A stretch of DNA of 64,000 bases, from NCBI GenBank assembly GCA_003116995.1, contig BDSL01000006.1, positions 124,001 through 188,000 of the forward strand. Direction: 5' to 3'. The DNA comes from Yamagishiella unicocca (Eukaryota; Chlorophyta; Chlorophyceae; Chlamydomonadales; Volvocaceae). The number at the start of each line of letters is the position of its first letter. Positions within the stretch are counted from its first letter, which is position 1. A program made the translations under genes and the position numbers. The notes under the pieces are model-generated. The model had not been told where the DNA came from. It did not search any database and was given only the letters and a program-made list of their open reading frames with translations. Below are positions 12,401 to 22,600 of this stretch, piece after piece.

Positions 12401-12941
12401 GGCCTCTTGGCCGTGCAGGTGATGGATGGCCAGGGACGTCAGGCGCGGGGTTGTTGACAGCACGGCCGCCAGTGCACCGGCGGCCGCGGGGTCAAGCTCG
12501 AATATGTCGAGGATGGCCACCGAAGCATTACTACTTAGCGCCTGAGCTACCGCAGCTGTATGGTGCGGTTCGTTGTGGAAGAGTCGTAGGTGCGTCGTTG
12601 TGCAGCCTGGGCTCGCGAGCGCAGCTACGTGAGAAGCAAACTTGTCGGCCGAGAGGACGAAGCCGGATATTTCCTGCAAATGTCATTGCAAAATATTAAT
12701 TGCGGAATTGGTGGTACCAGGAGTGCTGCGTTGCGAATGGCTGCTAGGTGCTGCCCAGAAGACGGTCAAGTTGGGCAGGAAGTGCGCACCCATCCAAGCG
12801 CGCAAAACAGGAGTAAAACCCCACAAATATATGCTGGTATAGATATCAATCGTGCGTGGCACAAACATGTTGTGGCACAAACGTCTACGTGGCAATTCGC
12901 TTGTCACACTGCAAGCCGCATACCCGTTTGGTTTCCGCCAT
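9467..12941 (-). CDS. Leucine-rich-repeat (RNI-like) protein with His-rich C-terminal region (851 aa)
   Basis: Exons (minus strand): 12941-12924, 12673-12004, 11790-10964, 10803-10100, 9803-9467, all phase-consistent with GT-AG borders. The first exon codes only MAETKR. Residues about 30-505 form ribonuclease-inhibitor-type leucine-rich repeats (for example LQTLNLSNNKAFGCAGAQAL, LRRLDLSSCGVGVAGVQAL, LEQLDLRENGVSEAGLTAL). Such repeats make a curved protein-binding surface. After residue 505 the protein changes: a Ser/Gly-rich stretch, then around residues 590-620 a run made almost only of His and Asn, coded by a plus-strand tggtgatgg-like microsatellite at about 10378-10450. A basic, Pro-rich end follows (RRPRYKPLTPEQQRMFADF). 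No catalytic domain, signal peptide or membrane helix was seen. The function is unknown; a scaffold or ligand-binding role is inferred from the fold only. Confidence 0.8.
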
Positions 12942-14119
12942 CTTATAACTCAGAAAGGGCGCCGATCTCCGTGAACAAGTTATGTTCAACCCCTCCGTCT
13001 TCAGGATTGTGAGGACTGAAAGGTCACGACCGAGCAGCTGAAGGGCGACGACTCAATAGCTATTAAGCGCGCTCGTTGTGTTCAACAATAGCGTGAAACG
13101 CTATCCAGTCGAAGGTGTCACCAACGCTAGGGCAAACCTTAACTGTGCTGGGTCGCCGCTGACGGAGTTGACCCCTCGCACCGTTTTACTGTAAGAATGT
13201 ATGAAAACTAGGCGACGGCTCCACCACTAACAGATGTTTTCCCAAGGATGCCACGAGCGCACAACCAAAGCTCGCGAAGAAGGGTTGTCTGGCGGCAAGG
13301 AGAAGCCTTGCCGCAGACCTTCACGAATGTATTAAGAGGTTTCGTACTAGGGTCTCTGTCTGGGTTTGTTTTGTCAAACGCCGATGGATTGGCCTGGGGG
13401 CACACGAGCGTACGACGTCCACGTCAGGTGCTCTTGTCGGAGCTCGCCTCAGGCATGATTAGCAAAAACAGAACCCCACATATCTCCTGGTTCTACATGA
13501 CCATATCTATACAGATTGAGATCATGGGCCACAGGACGCAAAGGGGGACGAATGTTGCACTGCGGCCGTTTGTCTGCCGATTATTAGGCGTGCATTATTT
13601 GTGATTGTGCAACATTACTTACATGGATACCGAGAATTCGTGTGGCCTTTTTGTTTGGTGACGGGAAGTTGTTTATCATGCGAGCTGCTCTCAACAGAAT
13701 TCTTGCAGGCCGGCGGCATTGCCAGGACGCGGCCCATTTAGCCATGCAATGCAACTTAGTTATTTTGGGATGCTATGTTATCGGTATCCTCGTGCCTTCT
13801 TCACAAATCACCTTCCCATAGAGCTAGGGGCGAGAACGCCAGTTCCGCAAGAGCCAGGAAGTCAAGGTACCATGCCTTGCATGAACCATGCAGTATACAT
13901 GCCTGAACATTGAGTGCAATATGAGTAGAAGAACTACTGATGCTGCGTTCTCCGTGCTGTGTTCGCGCATTGGGCCCATCCGGTGATCCGGACCTTGTGA
14001 GCGCATTGATGTCGCGGCCTTTGCTCGACCAGTAAGACTGCTTGCCCTTTCCCGACATAGAGGAGGCTCATTGTACTCACTTATTGTAACCTAACGCGTC
14101 GGAAAGGCCTCCTCTCAAA
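12942..14119. other. Divergent promoter region between the LRR gene and SKP1
   Basis: About 1.2 kb between two divergently transcribed start codons (12941 minus, 14120 plus). It holds both promoters and 5' UTRs. A minus-strand ORF from 14058 and a plus-strand ORF from 13248 have no recognisable domain and no fitting splice partners, so they are not annotated. Confidence 0.45.
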
Positions 14120-15402
14120 ATGGCTGCGCCAAAGGTGAAGCTTATGAGTTCGGACACGCAAATGTTTGAGGTGGAAGAGGAGGTTGCCTTCCAATCTCAG
14201 ACTGTTAAGAACCTCGTGGAAGATGCTGGCACGGAGGACCCCATTCCACTGCCGAACGTGTCCGGGCGGATCTTGGCAAAGGTCATTGAATACAGCAAGT
14301 ATCACGTTGATGCCGAGAAGAAGGGCGCTGACGACAAGCCATCGAAAACAGAGGATGACGTGAAACGCTGGGATGAGGAGTTTGTGAAGGTGGACCAGGC
14401 CACCCTGTTCGACCTCATTCTGGTAAGAACGCGGGCTTTTCCAGGGCAGCTCCGTCGACAAGATCACTCTCCAGCCATTGCCGTTGCCTCCAATAGTTTC
14501 CAAATAATGTCTGTCTGCATAGCTTACGAGCCTCGTGTCTCGTTTTGCTCGACGCTGCCCTCGCCCAGGCGGCGAACTACCTCAACATCAAGGGCCTCCT
14601 GGACCTCACATGCCAGACCGTAGCTCAGATGATAAAGGGGAAAACGCCGGAGGAAATTCGCAAGACTTTCAATATTAAGGTGTGTTGAAGCAAGGCACAG
14701 GACAGCAGGACGGGTATTGAACCCCCCTTCACGTGGTACACCTACCATAGTCAAGTAGGAATATTGAAAACGCACGTTGAGGTTGTCGCAATCTGGAAGT
14801 TTGCTGCCTGCTGGAACGATTTCGTAGCGGTTCCATGATACCGGTGCTATGGCCGATCCTTGTGTAGGCAAGGTAATTGCCCCTCATACATTTGGGCCGG
14901 CGTTTGGACATTAGGTGGCCTAGCAAAGCTGTGTCCTAAGTATGCAGCATCCCACATTGCACTGTCTGCCGTCTGCCTTGCACATTGGGAGTATCGATAT
15001 GTTAACGATGAAATACGGGAAGGTTTCCATGCACTCCTCGCCTTTTGAGTTCGTTCGGATGGGTTCCCATTGGAATTCGGATATCTTGATTCGAATATCG
15101 GATGGGTTCCCATTGGACGCAGTTCTTATGTATAAGGACATGTCCCTAGTTGTCCAGGTTGAATACGTAACGCATACCCCCATGTAATGCATTTGGGTTG
15201 CCCGTAAATTTCCTGTAGACACCTACTAAAGGTGTGGTGGCACTGTCTAACCCGATTCGGCAATATGCAAACATTCCCCTCCATATGCAAACAACTTCGA
15301 GTCACTCAAGGCAGAAACACTCTTGTGTATTTGTTGCAGAATGACTTCACCCCGGAGGAGGAGGAGGAGGTTCGCCGCGAGAACCAGTGGGCCTTTGACT
15401 AA
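14120..15402 (+). CDS. SKP1: SKP1, adaptor subunit of SCF ubiquitin ligases (158 aa)
   Basis: Exons 14120-14422, 14569-14679 and 15340-15402, phase 0 at both junctions. SKP1 links the cullin CUL1 to F-box proteins in SCF E3 ligases in nucleus and cytosol. The protein starts [20 protein letters not shown], has the N-terminal BTB/POZ-like fold ([35 protein letters not shown]), an acidic/basic spacer, then the cullin-facing helix [29 protein letters not shown] and the F-box-binding end [37 protein letters not shown]. All the family hallmarks are present and the length is normal (about 155-165). The ATG follows a pyrimidine/purine leader (ctctcaaaATGGCT). Intron 2 is 660 bases and otherwise empty. 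Nearly certain. Confidence 0.97.
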
Positions 15403-16080
15403 GCCAGCAGGCGGAAAGTGGGACGTGCTCTTGTTAAGCACGGTATAGAGGAGCCACCGAAACGCCTGCGCACTCGCTTGCTCATGTTATGATCCGAAGG
15501 CAATACTGCCTTCGGGGTAGCCCCCTGTGAAGATGCAGTCGTCATTTGGCCATTGCCTGATATGCTTACATTGCCAATGGGGGCACGATGGATGGCGGTG
15601 TGGATTAGCGGTTCAATAGCCATGTTTTTACAAGTTGACGGCTCATATGTCGCGGCATTATTGCCGGGATCGTTTGGCACCTCCGAGCCCAAGCTGGGCT
15701 GGTTAGGTGGGTAGACTTTTAATATGCACGGATCAGCAGTAATGGATGTAGTCTAGCTCTAGACATTGACCATCGCGAGGCCTGGACACGCAAGGATTCT
15801 TGACAGAGTTCCGCGACATGTTTTTGCACATATGACGCGCAGGATTAACGCTATGACGTTACGATGACTTCATTAGGGTTACGAACCTGTCGATTAACCT
15901 TCTGTACTACTTATATACTGTTCGGCGTTGCAGCCGTGGCACAATGCAGCATGATTCGAGGTTGTTAGGTTTCCAGGGCCGCTCACATCCCATTGAGGTT
16001 GTGCACCCATTTGCACGCTGCAACAAAATTGTTCAGCACGAAGCTGAGAACGCCAAACGACACGCTATGCCCTTCCGCCT
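15403..16080. other. Convergent intergenic region after SKP1
   Basis: Contains the 3' UTRs of SKP1 and of the minus-strand hypothetical gene. A minus-strand TGTAA (ttaca at 15566-15570) may end the latter, giving a 3' UTR of about 510 bases. No clear plus-strand TGTAA for SKP1 was found here. No coding feature seen. Confidence 0.4.
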
Positions 16081-17782
16081 TCACGGCAGGAAGAATGTCT
16101 TCGGCTGCCTTATGCGCCTCGGCCGCCCGCCCTCCAACTGGCTAAGCGCAATGTGCGCAGCGAGCAGTAAGTCAATGCCTGCGTGCAGGCTCGACGTCTC
16201 CGCGTCATGGTTGTAGCAGCTGGGATTCCGTCGATGGCGCTTGGGTCGCTGAGCAGGGGGGTCAGCAACAGCAGCGGCGGCGCCGTGGCTGGCGGACGAT
16301 GCCTTGCAACTCGGACGTTTTGACCTCTCCATGAGTAGGGGTATCTGCGGTGGTTGGCAAGGAAAGTTTGCAGTCAGCATAACCATGACGAAGAGTCTCA
16401 CAGTCGTTGCGTTGTTCACCAAGTCCTTGCCTAACCTGGCCATACCCGCTCCAACGCAATGCCTCCAAAGAGACTAATTGTTCGACAAGTTCGCTGCCCT
16501 TATCTCCCCGCACTACTGTACGAATTACCCGAACTACCTGTGTGCGCGTCAGTGCGTCCTTGAGCTGCTGGCCGTTGAATGGTTGCGGCGATGCTGGTTG
16601 CTCGTTATCGCTGGCTGCACGCGATGGGACGGATGAAAGCACGTCGGCCGCTGCGGTAGCCTCCAGTTCAACCTCACCAAAAAACAGCTGTGGTAACAGC
16701 ATTGGCTGCTGCCCAGGCTGTGTCACGTCCAGTCCCCACACAGTGGCATGCGCGGCAAGTGGTGTAGGCTCCTCTTGGCGTCCGTGGTGGTGCGACTGAA
16801 CCTTTAAGGGCGGCTCCGGCTGAAGTTCCAGCTGCTGGTGGTTTGGCCCCTGCTGGTGGTCCATTGGTCGCAGCTGCTTCCTAATGGTTACGGGCGAGGG
16901 TAGGCAGTCGCCGAACAGCCGACGGGCTGGTACTGAAGTCACCTGGTGCAGATGGTTGCATGGGTCATGCCATTGGGGCCAGAGCAGGTGGGTCAGCTGA
17001 AATAGTTGGTCCAAAAGAGCGAATTTGGCGCATGAAATGACAGCTGGTCTGGCCCAAGTACCCTAACCCTTGCAGCCGCCCATATTCCAATCCGCCTTGC
17101 ACCATCCCAGGTCCCAGCCACTGCCCCCCATCATACCTGCGCTTCGGGCTCCTGCTGCTGCCGGGCCCGAACCTCGACCACCAGGCAGCCGTCTTCCGCT
17201 GACCAGCCATTAAGGGAGCAGCCGGCACCGACGCCGGCTGGCTGCTGCCCGCTCACTCGGTATGACGTAAGACCGATCGGATTCATGTGTCTGCTGATGC
17301 ACCCGTGAACGGCATCAAGTGCCTGCGCTGGCCAGGGCTGGGAAGTGCCGCTGCGGCTGGGGTGCACCATCTTGAAGACCACCTTGAGGCCCTGCTGCAG
17401 CGCGACGTGGACGTCGAAGTGCTTTTCGACCAAGGAGGTGGGGACGACGAGGTTGAAGCGGTCCTGGGCCGGCGGCCTGGAAGCAGGCGCCGGTGCGAAG
17501 GCCGGGTCCCGCAAGATGGTGCGAGGGCAGGCAGGTGCCTGCATCGGAGTCGAAGATAAGAGGTGAGAGTGCTGCGCTGGGATTGGAGTCGTGGAACGCA
17601 AGCCACCCGGTGGAGCAGATAGGCAAATGCATGTCGGAGCTTACCGTGCAGGGCGAGCCTAGTGCTGGTGGGGGCGCAAGAATGTTCGGAAGCCGTAGAT
17701 GTGCCGCCCATTCCTGCGCAAAGTCGGGGTGCCGTCGAGTTAGCCCAGACCGTTGTGCATCATGCGAGAGCGCGGTGGTCAT
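16081..17782 (-). CDS. Hypothetical protein (454 aa, four exons), family not recognised
   Basis: Exons (minus strand) 17782-17645, 17538-17137, 16996-16436 and 16344-16081; all junctions are phase 0 with GT-AG borders (GTAAGC, GTATGA, GTTAGG donors). The best-ordered part is about residues 65-175, with DRFNLVVPTSLVEKHFDVHV, LKVVFKMVHPS and CLVVEVRAR, which looks like a compact alpha/beta domain. Residues 180-365 are Gln/His/Pro-rich (LRPMDHQQGPNHQQLELQ). The end carries a basic patch (PAQRPKRHRRNPSC) that could be a nuclear signal, then a Leu/Ala helix and RRIRQPKTFFLP. No signal peptide or membrane helix. I do not recognise the family. The Gln-rich middle and basic patch suggest a regulatory nuclear protein, but that is inference. 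The gene converges on SKP1. Confidence 0.6.
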
Positions 17783-19679
17783 GGATCACGCTGCACAGGA
17801 AGTAACGTACCATTCCCATTGAAGAAGATACCATTATTCCAGGCATTTTGGTCAACGTGGATAGCTTTGACGCGTTTATTAGCTTAAGGTCGTTGCGACG
17901 AGTGGGTTGGCAAGCGCCGTCACCGTGCCGAGTCGTTTTGCAAGATAGATTGTGTGACTTGTACTGAGTTAATGAAGCCATTGTACATATCCTATATACA
18001 TGTATATGCAGTTGCGTCGATAGTGATGATAGTGTGATAGTGCCTGTAGTCTCTTGCCGTACCGTCGCAGCTTGTTGCATTCCACTTGCAGCATTAAGCT
18101 CATGTTTGTAATCAAAATATATGCTTCCATGATATTGTAGGTGTCATTGTGACAGGTTCTGGTCAATGCTGGGAAACCGTCAACGAAAGCACAAAGCAGT
18201 AGCCGTCGTTACAAATGCAACGATAGAGGATTCCCAGAGGATACGATGCTCTGCCCACATGCAATATACAGTGCAATTGCCTTTCATAATCTTTTTCAAT
18301 GCATATCGAAGCGCCAACGCCCATCACTCAAGCGGGTCCAGCTGCAGCAACGACAACGGCGGCGGCTTGGATTCCGAGACAAAAGCAGGCGTGTAAAATG
18401 GTGACGTTGTGTAACTGTTATCACATGCTATATTACATACCCGTAAATATCTGGAAGGGCCGGTCCGGATGAGATGCAGGGCTGTGCGGGTTCAGGGCAC
18501 AAAGCACTCAAGTTGCTAGATGCTAGTGGTGTTGTCAGCAGAACTCAAGTGAACAACGATGAAAGACCTTCTTGATAGTACGGCCATACCTGGCTGCCGC
18601 GTCTCGAGCGCAGGCAGGTTAAATCAGCACTACGAGTGGCGAAAATATTTATGACATCCTAACAGCAATCGTTGCCAGCCTAACCTGGCATGACCCAACC
18701 TGGCTAATGCATAGGGCATCCTTCCGCCCTTCGCACCCAAGTTCGGCAAATCCGTTGGTATCAGTTTGCGGTAGTATGCTTACGAAGGCTGCTGCGCCTA
18801 GCTGTGCTCATTCGACCGCCAGCTGAGCGACTAGAGAATGAGTCCGCGACGAAATGCCCGTAGTACAGGCTAGTACCGCTAGTACCGGTGGGAGTGCCGC
18901 CAGTACTTCGCTTCTTGCACGCAGGCGGGAGAGGGAGGCGGTGCGGCGTCGTGGTGGCAGGTATGGTGTCGTACGGTGCTAAGTAAGATAATGGCCCTGG
19001 TCAGGGGTACATACTGGCCCTACAGAAGCTACAGTATGAAACATCGAGGGTCATATTTTGGTGTTCTTGTGGCGAATACAACAAATGTTTTCCCAGTTGA
19101 GGCCCAGCAACCCTGCGTGGTTGTTGTTGTAACGGTGGTTGGTGTGTACGCCTGAAGCATTATGGTACATTTGCAAGGAACGAAACTAATGCGACGTAAG
19201 ACCACGTGGTGTCTGCCATACGAAGTTACCAACCATGCGAAGACGTACGCCGTGCAGCCATTGACGGCTCACGTGTGTTGCTCCAACCCAACCCAACCGC
19301 TCAGACGCTCCCACAGATCCTGCAGCGCAGCATTGCCCCCGACTGTACACAACTGCAGCCCCATCAACATCTGTAGGGTACTCAGACCCCACCAGCATCC
19401 GTGCAACCTGCAGCGCCAACTTTTGCTGGACGCAAGACGCGTTCAATCCAGCCAAATGAGCTCAACAACCCACAACTTTGCATACGCAATGGCTGCGCAG
19501 TAAAGCGGGCAAACGGCAATTTTATGTCGTGCAATCAGTTCACAAGCCCACGAAAAACCGTTCCCCGACGAAATTGCCTAATGTACAAGTAGATAGAGCC
19601 GCTGGTTTGCATCCTATGCCCCCATACCACGATTCCGTCGCCCTGGCCTTTGCTCAGCCTTGACAGGAAGCTGGCGCTC
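17783..19679. other. Intergenic region, nothing recognised
   Basis: Lies upstream of the hypothetical gene and downstream of the U-box gene. It is AT-richer than the neighbours (18000-18150, 18400-18460). Short open frames exist but none shows a domain or a splice-consistent chain. No tandem array or inverted repeat of note. Confidence 0.4.
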
Positions 19680-22600
19680 CTACGGGTACTCTACACTCAC
19701 CACGTCATCGTCGGTGTCGTACATGCCACCCTCTGAATCCGAGTCAGGCTCCAACCCTGAACCCGAATGCTCCTCCTCCTCCACCTCATCCGCCTCCTCC
19801 ACCTCCTCTGCCTCCTCCACCTCATCCGCCTCCTCCTCCGCCGACGCCGCTGCGGCTTCGCCGGCCTGCCGGCCTGCGGTGTTACTGCCGGCGGCCGTCT
19901 TGGCAGCAGGCGAGGCCAGCAGCATTATCAAGTTACCGTCCGCTGAGCAGGTCCACCCCCGCAGGTTCTTGCCTATCGCAAACAGCCGCAGGTCTCGACA
20001 CTCCACCAATCGGTGCCGGATGGTCCCACCGACCGTGTGGCACACCAGCTGGGCCGTGTGAGCGTCAGGCGACATGACGCCATCCACCATGACCTGGCGA
20101 TGAGGAGGGCGGTACGGAGGAAGGGGCCGACGTGTCCGGTGTATGACGGGCGGCGCTGGGGCCAGTGCGGCCTGGCAGGGGCATGTCGGAAATGGCCTAG
20201 CTACACGTATGTAGTCCTACAGGTGTGTAATACGTGCTATATGCAAGCTCATGTGCATATGGCTGCTATGCGAAACCACATGAAACAACCCATGTCAAAT
20301 GTTCCCAGTTAAACCCAGCCGATGAGCGCTACGCTGGCAGTCATTACGGCCCTTTCTTTGGGCTCGGCATGTACGGAAGTGGAACGGAAAGGAATTGAGG
20401 CGACTGGGGCTCGTGGGGCGAATTTGCAAGCAGCGCACGCAGTCTGTTGCCGTTAAAGGCATGCTAAGGAGCCTGCTGCAGCAGGGCAGGGCGTAAAATG
20501 CAAGAAGGGGAGCATCATGCATGTGCGTGACGCCGTTGGCGGGTGGTGTCAAGGCCACGGAAGCAGGAGCCACCGCGGCGGTTAGGCCAAGCGCCGCCAC
20601 GATGCATTAGGCGTCTACCAGTCCTGCATGTGTTTCTCATCGTCCTGGCCCTGGCCCTGACCCTGGTGGTTGCATCGGTCCAGCGGGCCAGATCTCTCCA
20701 TGCGGTGCGCCTTCGGGTGTCACTGGGTCGAGGCGAGCGACGCCGGTTCCACCCGCCCGTCTGCCCACCTCGACTTTCAGCTCCTTTTCAGAAGTCACAC
20801 GCTCGCCGTACAGCTGGAACAACAGGTAATCGGGGACGCAGAACCTGGTGTATGGAGCTACCAAAGAGGGTACACCGCCCTGCGGCAGGGGAGGGGGGCG
20901 AGCTGCTGAGTCCGCTTGACAATATTGGCGCCGTGCACGGTTGTTACTGTACTGTCGCCAGAACAGGCACTGCCGGTACGCCCCGGTTGCGGTACTGCCG
21001 CCGCGTGCAAGGGCCCGCATTCATCCCCCTGGCAAGTCCTGGTACTTCATCAAGCGCCACGAGGCCGAGGACTGTCCACCTGCCATCCTTAACTCGGAAG
21101 AGCAGGAGCAAAGGGGCAACGTGCAGCGCGCGCGCGGGCTGACCTGACGACGCGACACACCCGGGCCTTATGGGCGCGGTTGGTTTCCGTGCGGGCGGTT
21201 TGTGCACCATCGCCCAAGGCGGCTCCTTGCTGCGCTTCCGCTCGGGCCCATCGTGACCTCTCCCATGCCTCCCCACGCCTCCATACACCCCTTCCCGCAC
21301 CCCGTGCTGAGGACACCACGAGCGCCTTTGCTGCCACAATCCCTCCATCTATCCACACCTTGGGCTCCTGCCGTGCGTTGATCTCCACGATCCTGCGGCG
21401 CAGCTCGGTGGACAGCACGTTGCGGCTGCTGGCCCGCTCCTTGCTGGCCGCCAGCCCCAGATGCCACCACTTCTGCCTCAGGGCCAGCTGCACCCGACAC
21501 GACCAGAGCGACACGGGCACAACAGGAATGCGATGAGGGCGGGGAAAGCAAGCGTGCTCATCCGCGAAACAAAACAACATCAAGTCCTGGAACGTGGAAT
21601 GTGGGCCCCAGGTGCCTCTCCTCTCCTCGCTCCTCACCTTGCTGCGCTTCCGCAGGCCCGGGTGGCTCTGCTGCACCGCCTGCCAGTTCGCCCCGTGCTC
21701 CGCCACCCCGGCCACCAGGGCAGCCAGCTCCTAAAGCAGATGAGGCGGATGGGTGGCGTCGGCGTCGGCGGAGAGGAATACTCTGATCCACGTCCCCTAC
21801 AGTTCTTTCCTGTAACCCCCCTACAAAGTACCGTATGACTCCCTTCCTCTCCCCACCTACATCCGCCGAATAGTACTTGCTCCAGCGGCCTGAACCGCTG
21901 CTGCCTGCGGCGCCCTTCTCTGAACCGCCAGGGCTGGGGGCCGCCGCATCGTCGCCATCCTTGTCGTCGTACTCTAACTTTGGATGTGGCTGAGGTTGCG
22001 GCTGCGGCCGTTGTGGGGTTGGGACAGTCGACGGGTCGGGTTTCAGTTGGTTTCAGTTGGTTTCAGTTGGCGCGGTCCGGGGTTGTACGGTGATGTACGG
22101 TGTCGTCTAGTGGTGTGAGAGCGCGCTCGAACTATCTCGCCTGCGCCGTTGGCCCATACAGCCTACGATCACATGGGTTGTGTCTCCCTGACCAACCTGG
22201 GTCGTGTCTCCCGGACCAACCTGGGTCGCACAGGGCATAAGCTCCCCTCCCAACCCCTCGATAGCACCGACAACAGTGACCGCGCTAGCCTCTAGGTCAC
22301 CCATTCCCGCCCCCCTAGCTTCCTAGCTATCTATGTGGACCAATTACCTGGATGACCGTCTGTCCGTTTCCTACAGCACCTCTGCTGTTGCCCGCCGCTG
22401 CCGTCCTTGCTGCTGCTGCCTCCGGCGCTGTCGGTACGGCTACCGCCCCCGTTGCTGCCTCTTCCGCTACCGCTGGTGCAGCTGGCGCTGGTGCCGCCGC
22501 TGCTGCTGCAAGGACCGCCGGTGCTGCTCCTGCCACCGCCGCTGTCCCTGATGAAGCTTGCCGTGGCCCTGCGGTCAGCCCACCAGGCGAGGTGCCTCGG

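Noticed and set aside
13801..14058. Minus-strand ORF starting MSGKGKQSYWSSKGRDINAL as a first exon of the LRR gene
   Set aside because: No phase-0 donor of good quality; a short exon at 12941-12924 (MAETKR) fits the LRR phase exactly instead, and only 61 bases would separate it from the SKP1 start.
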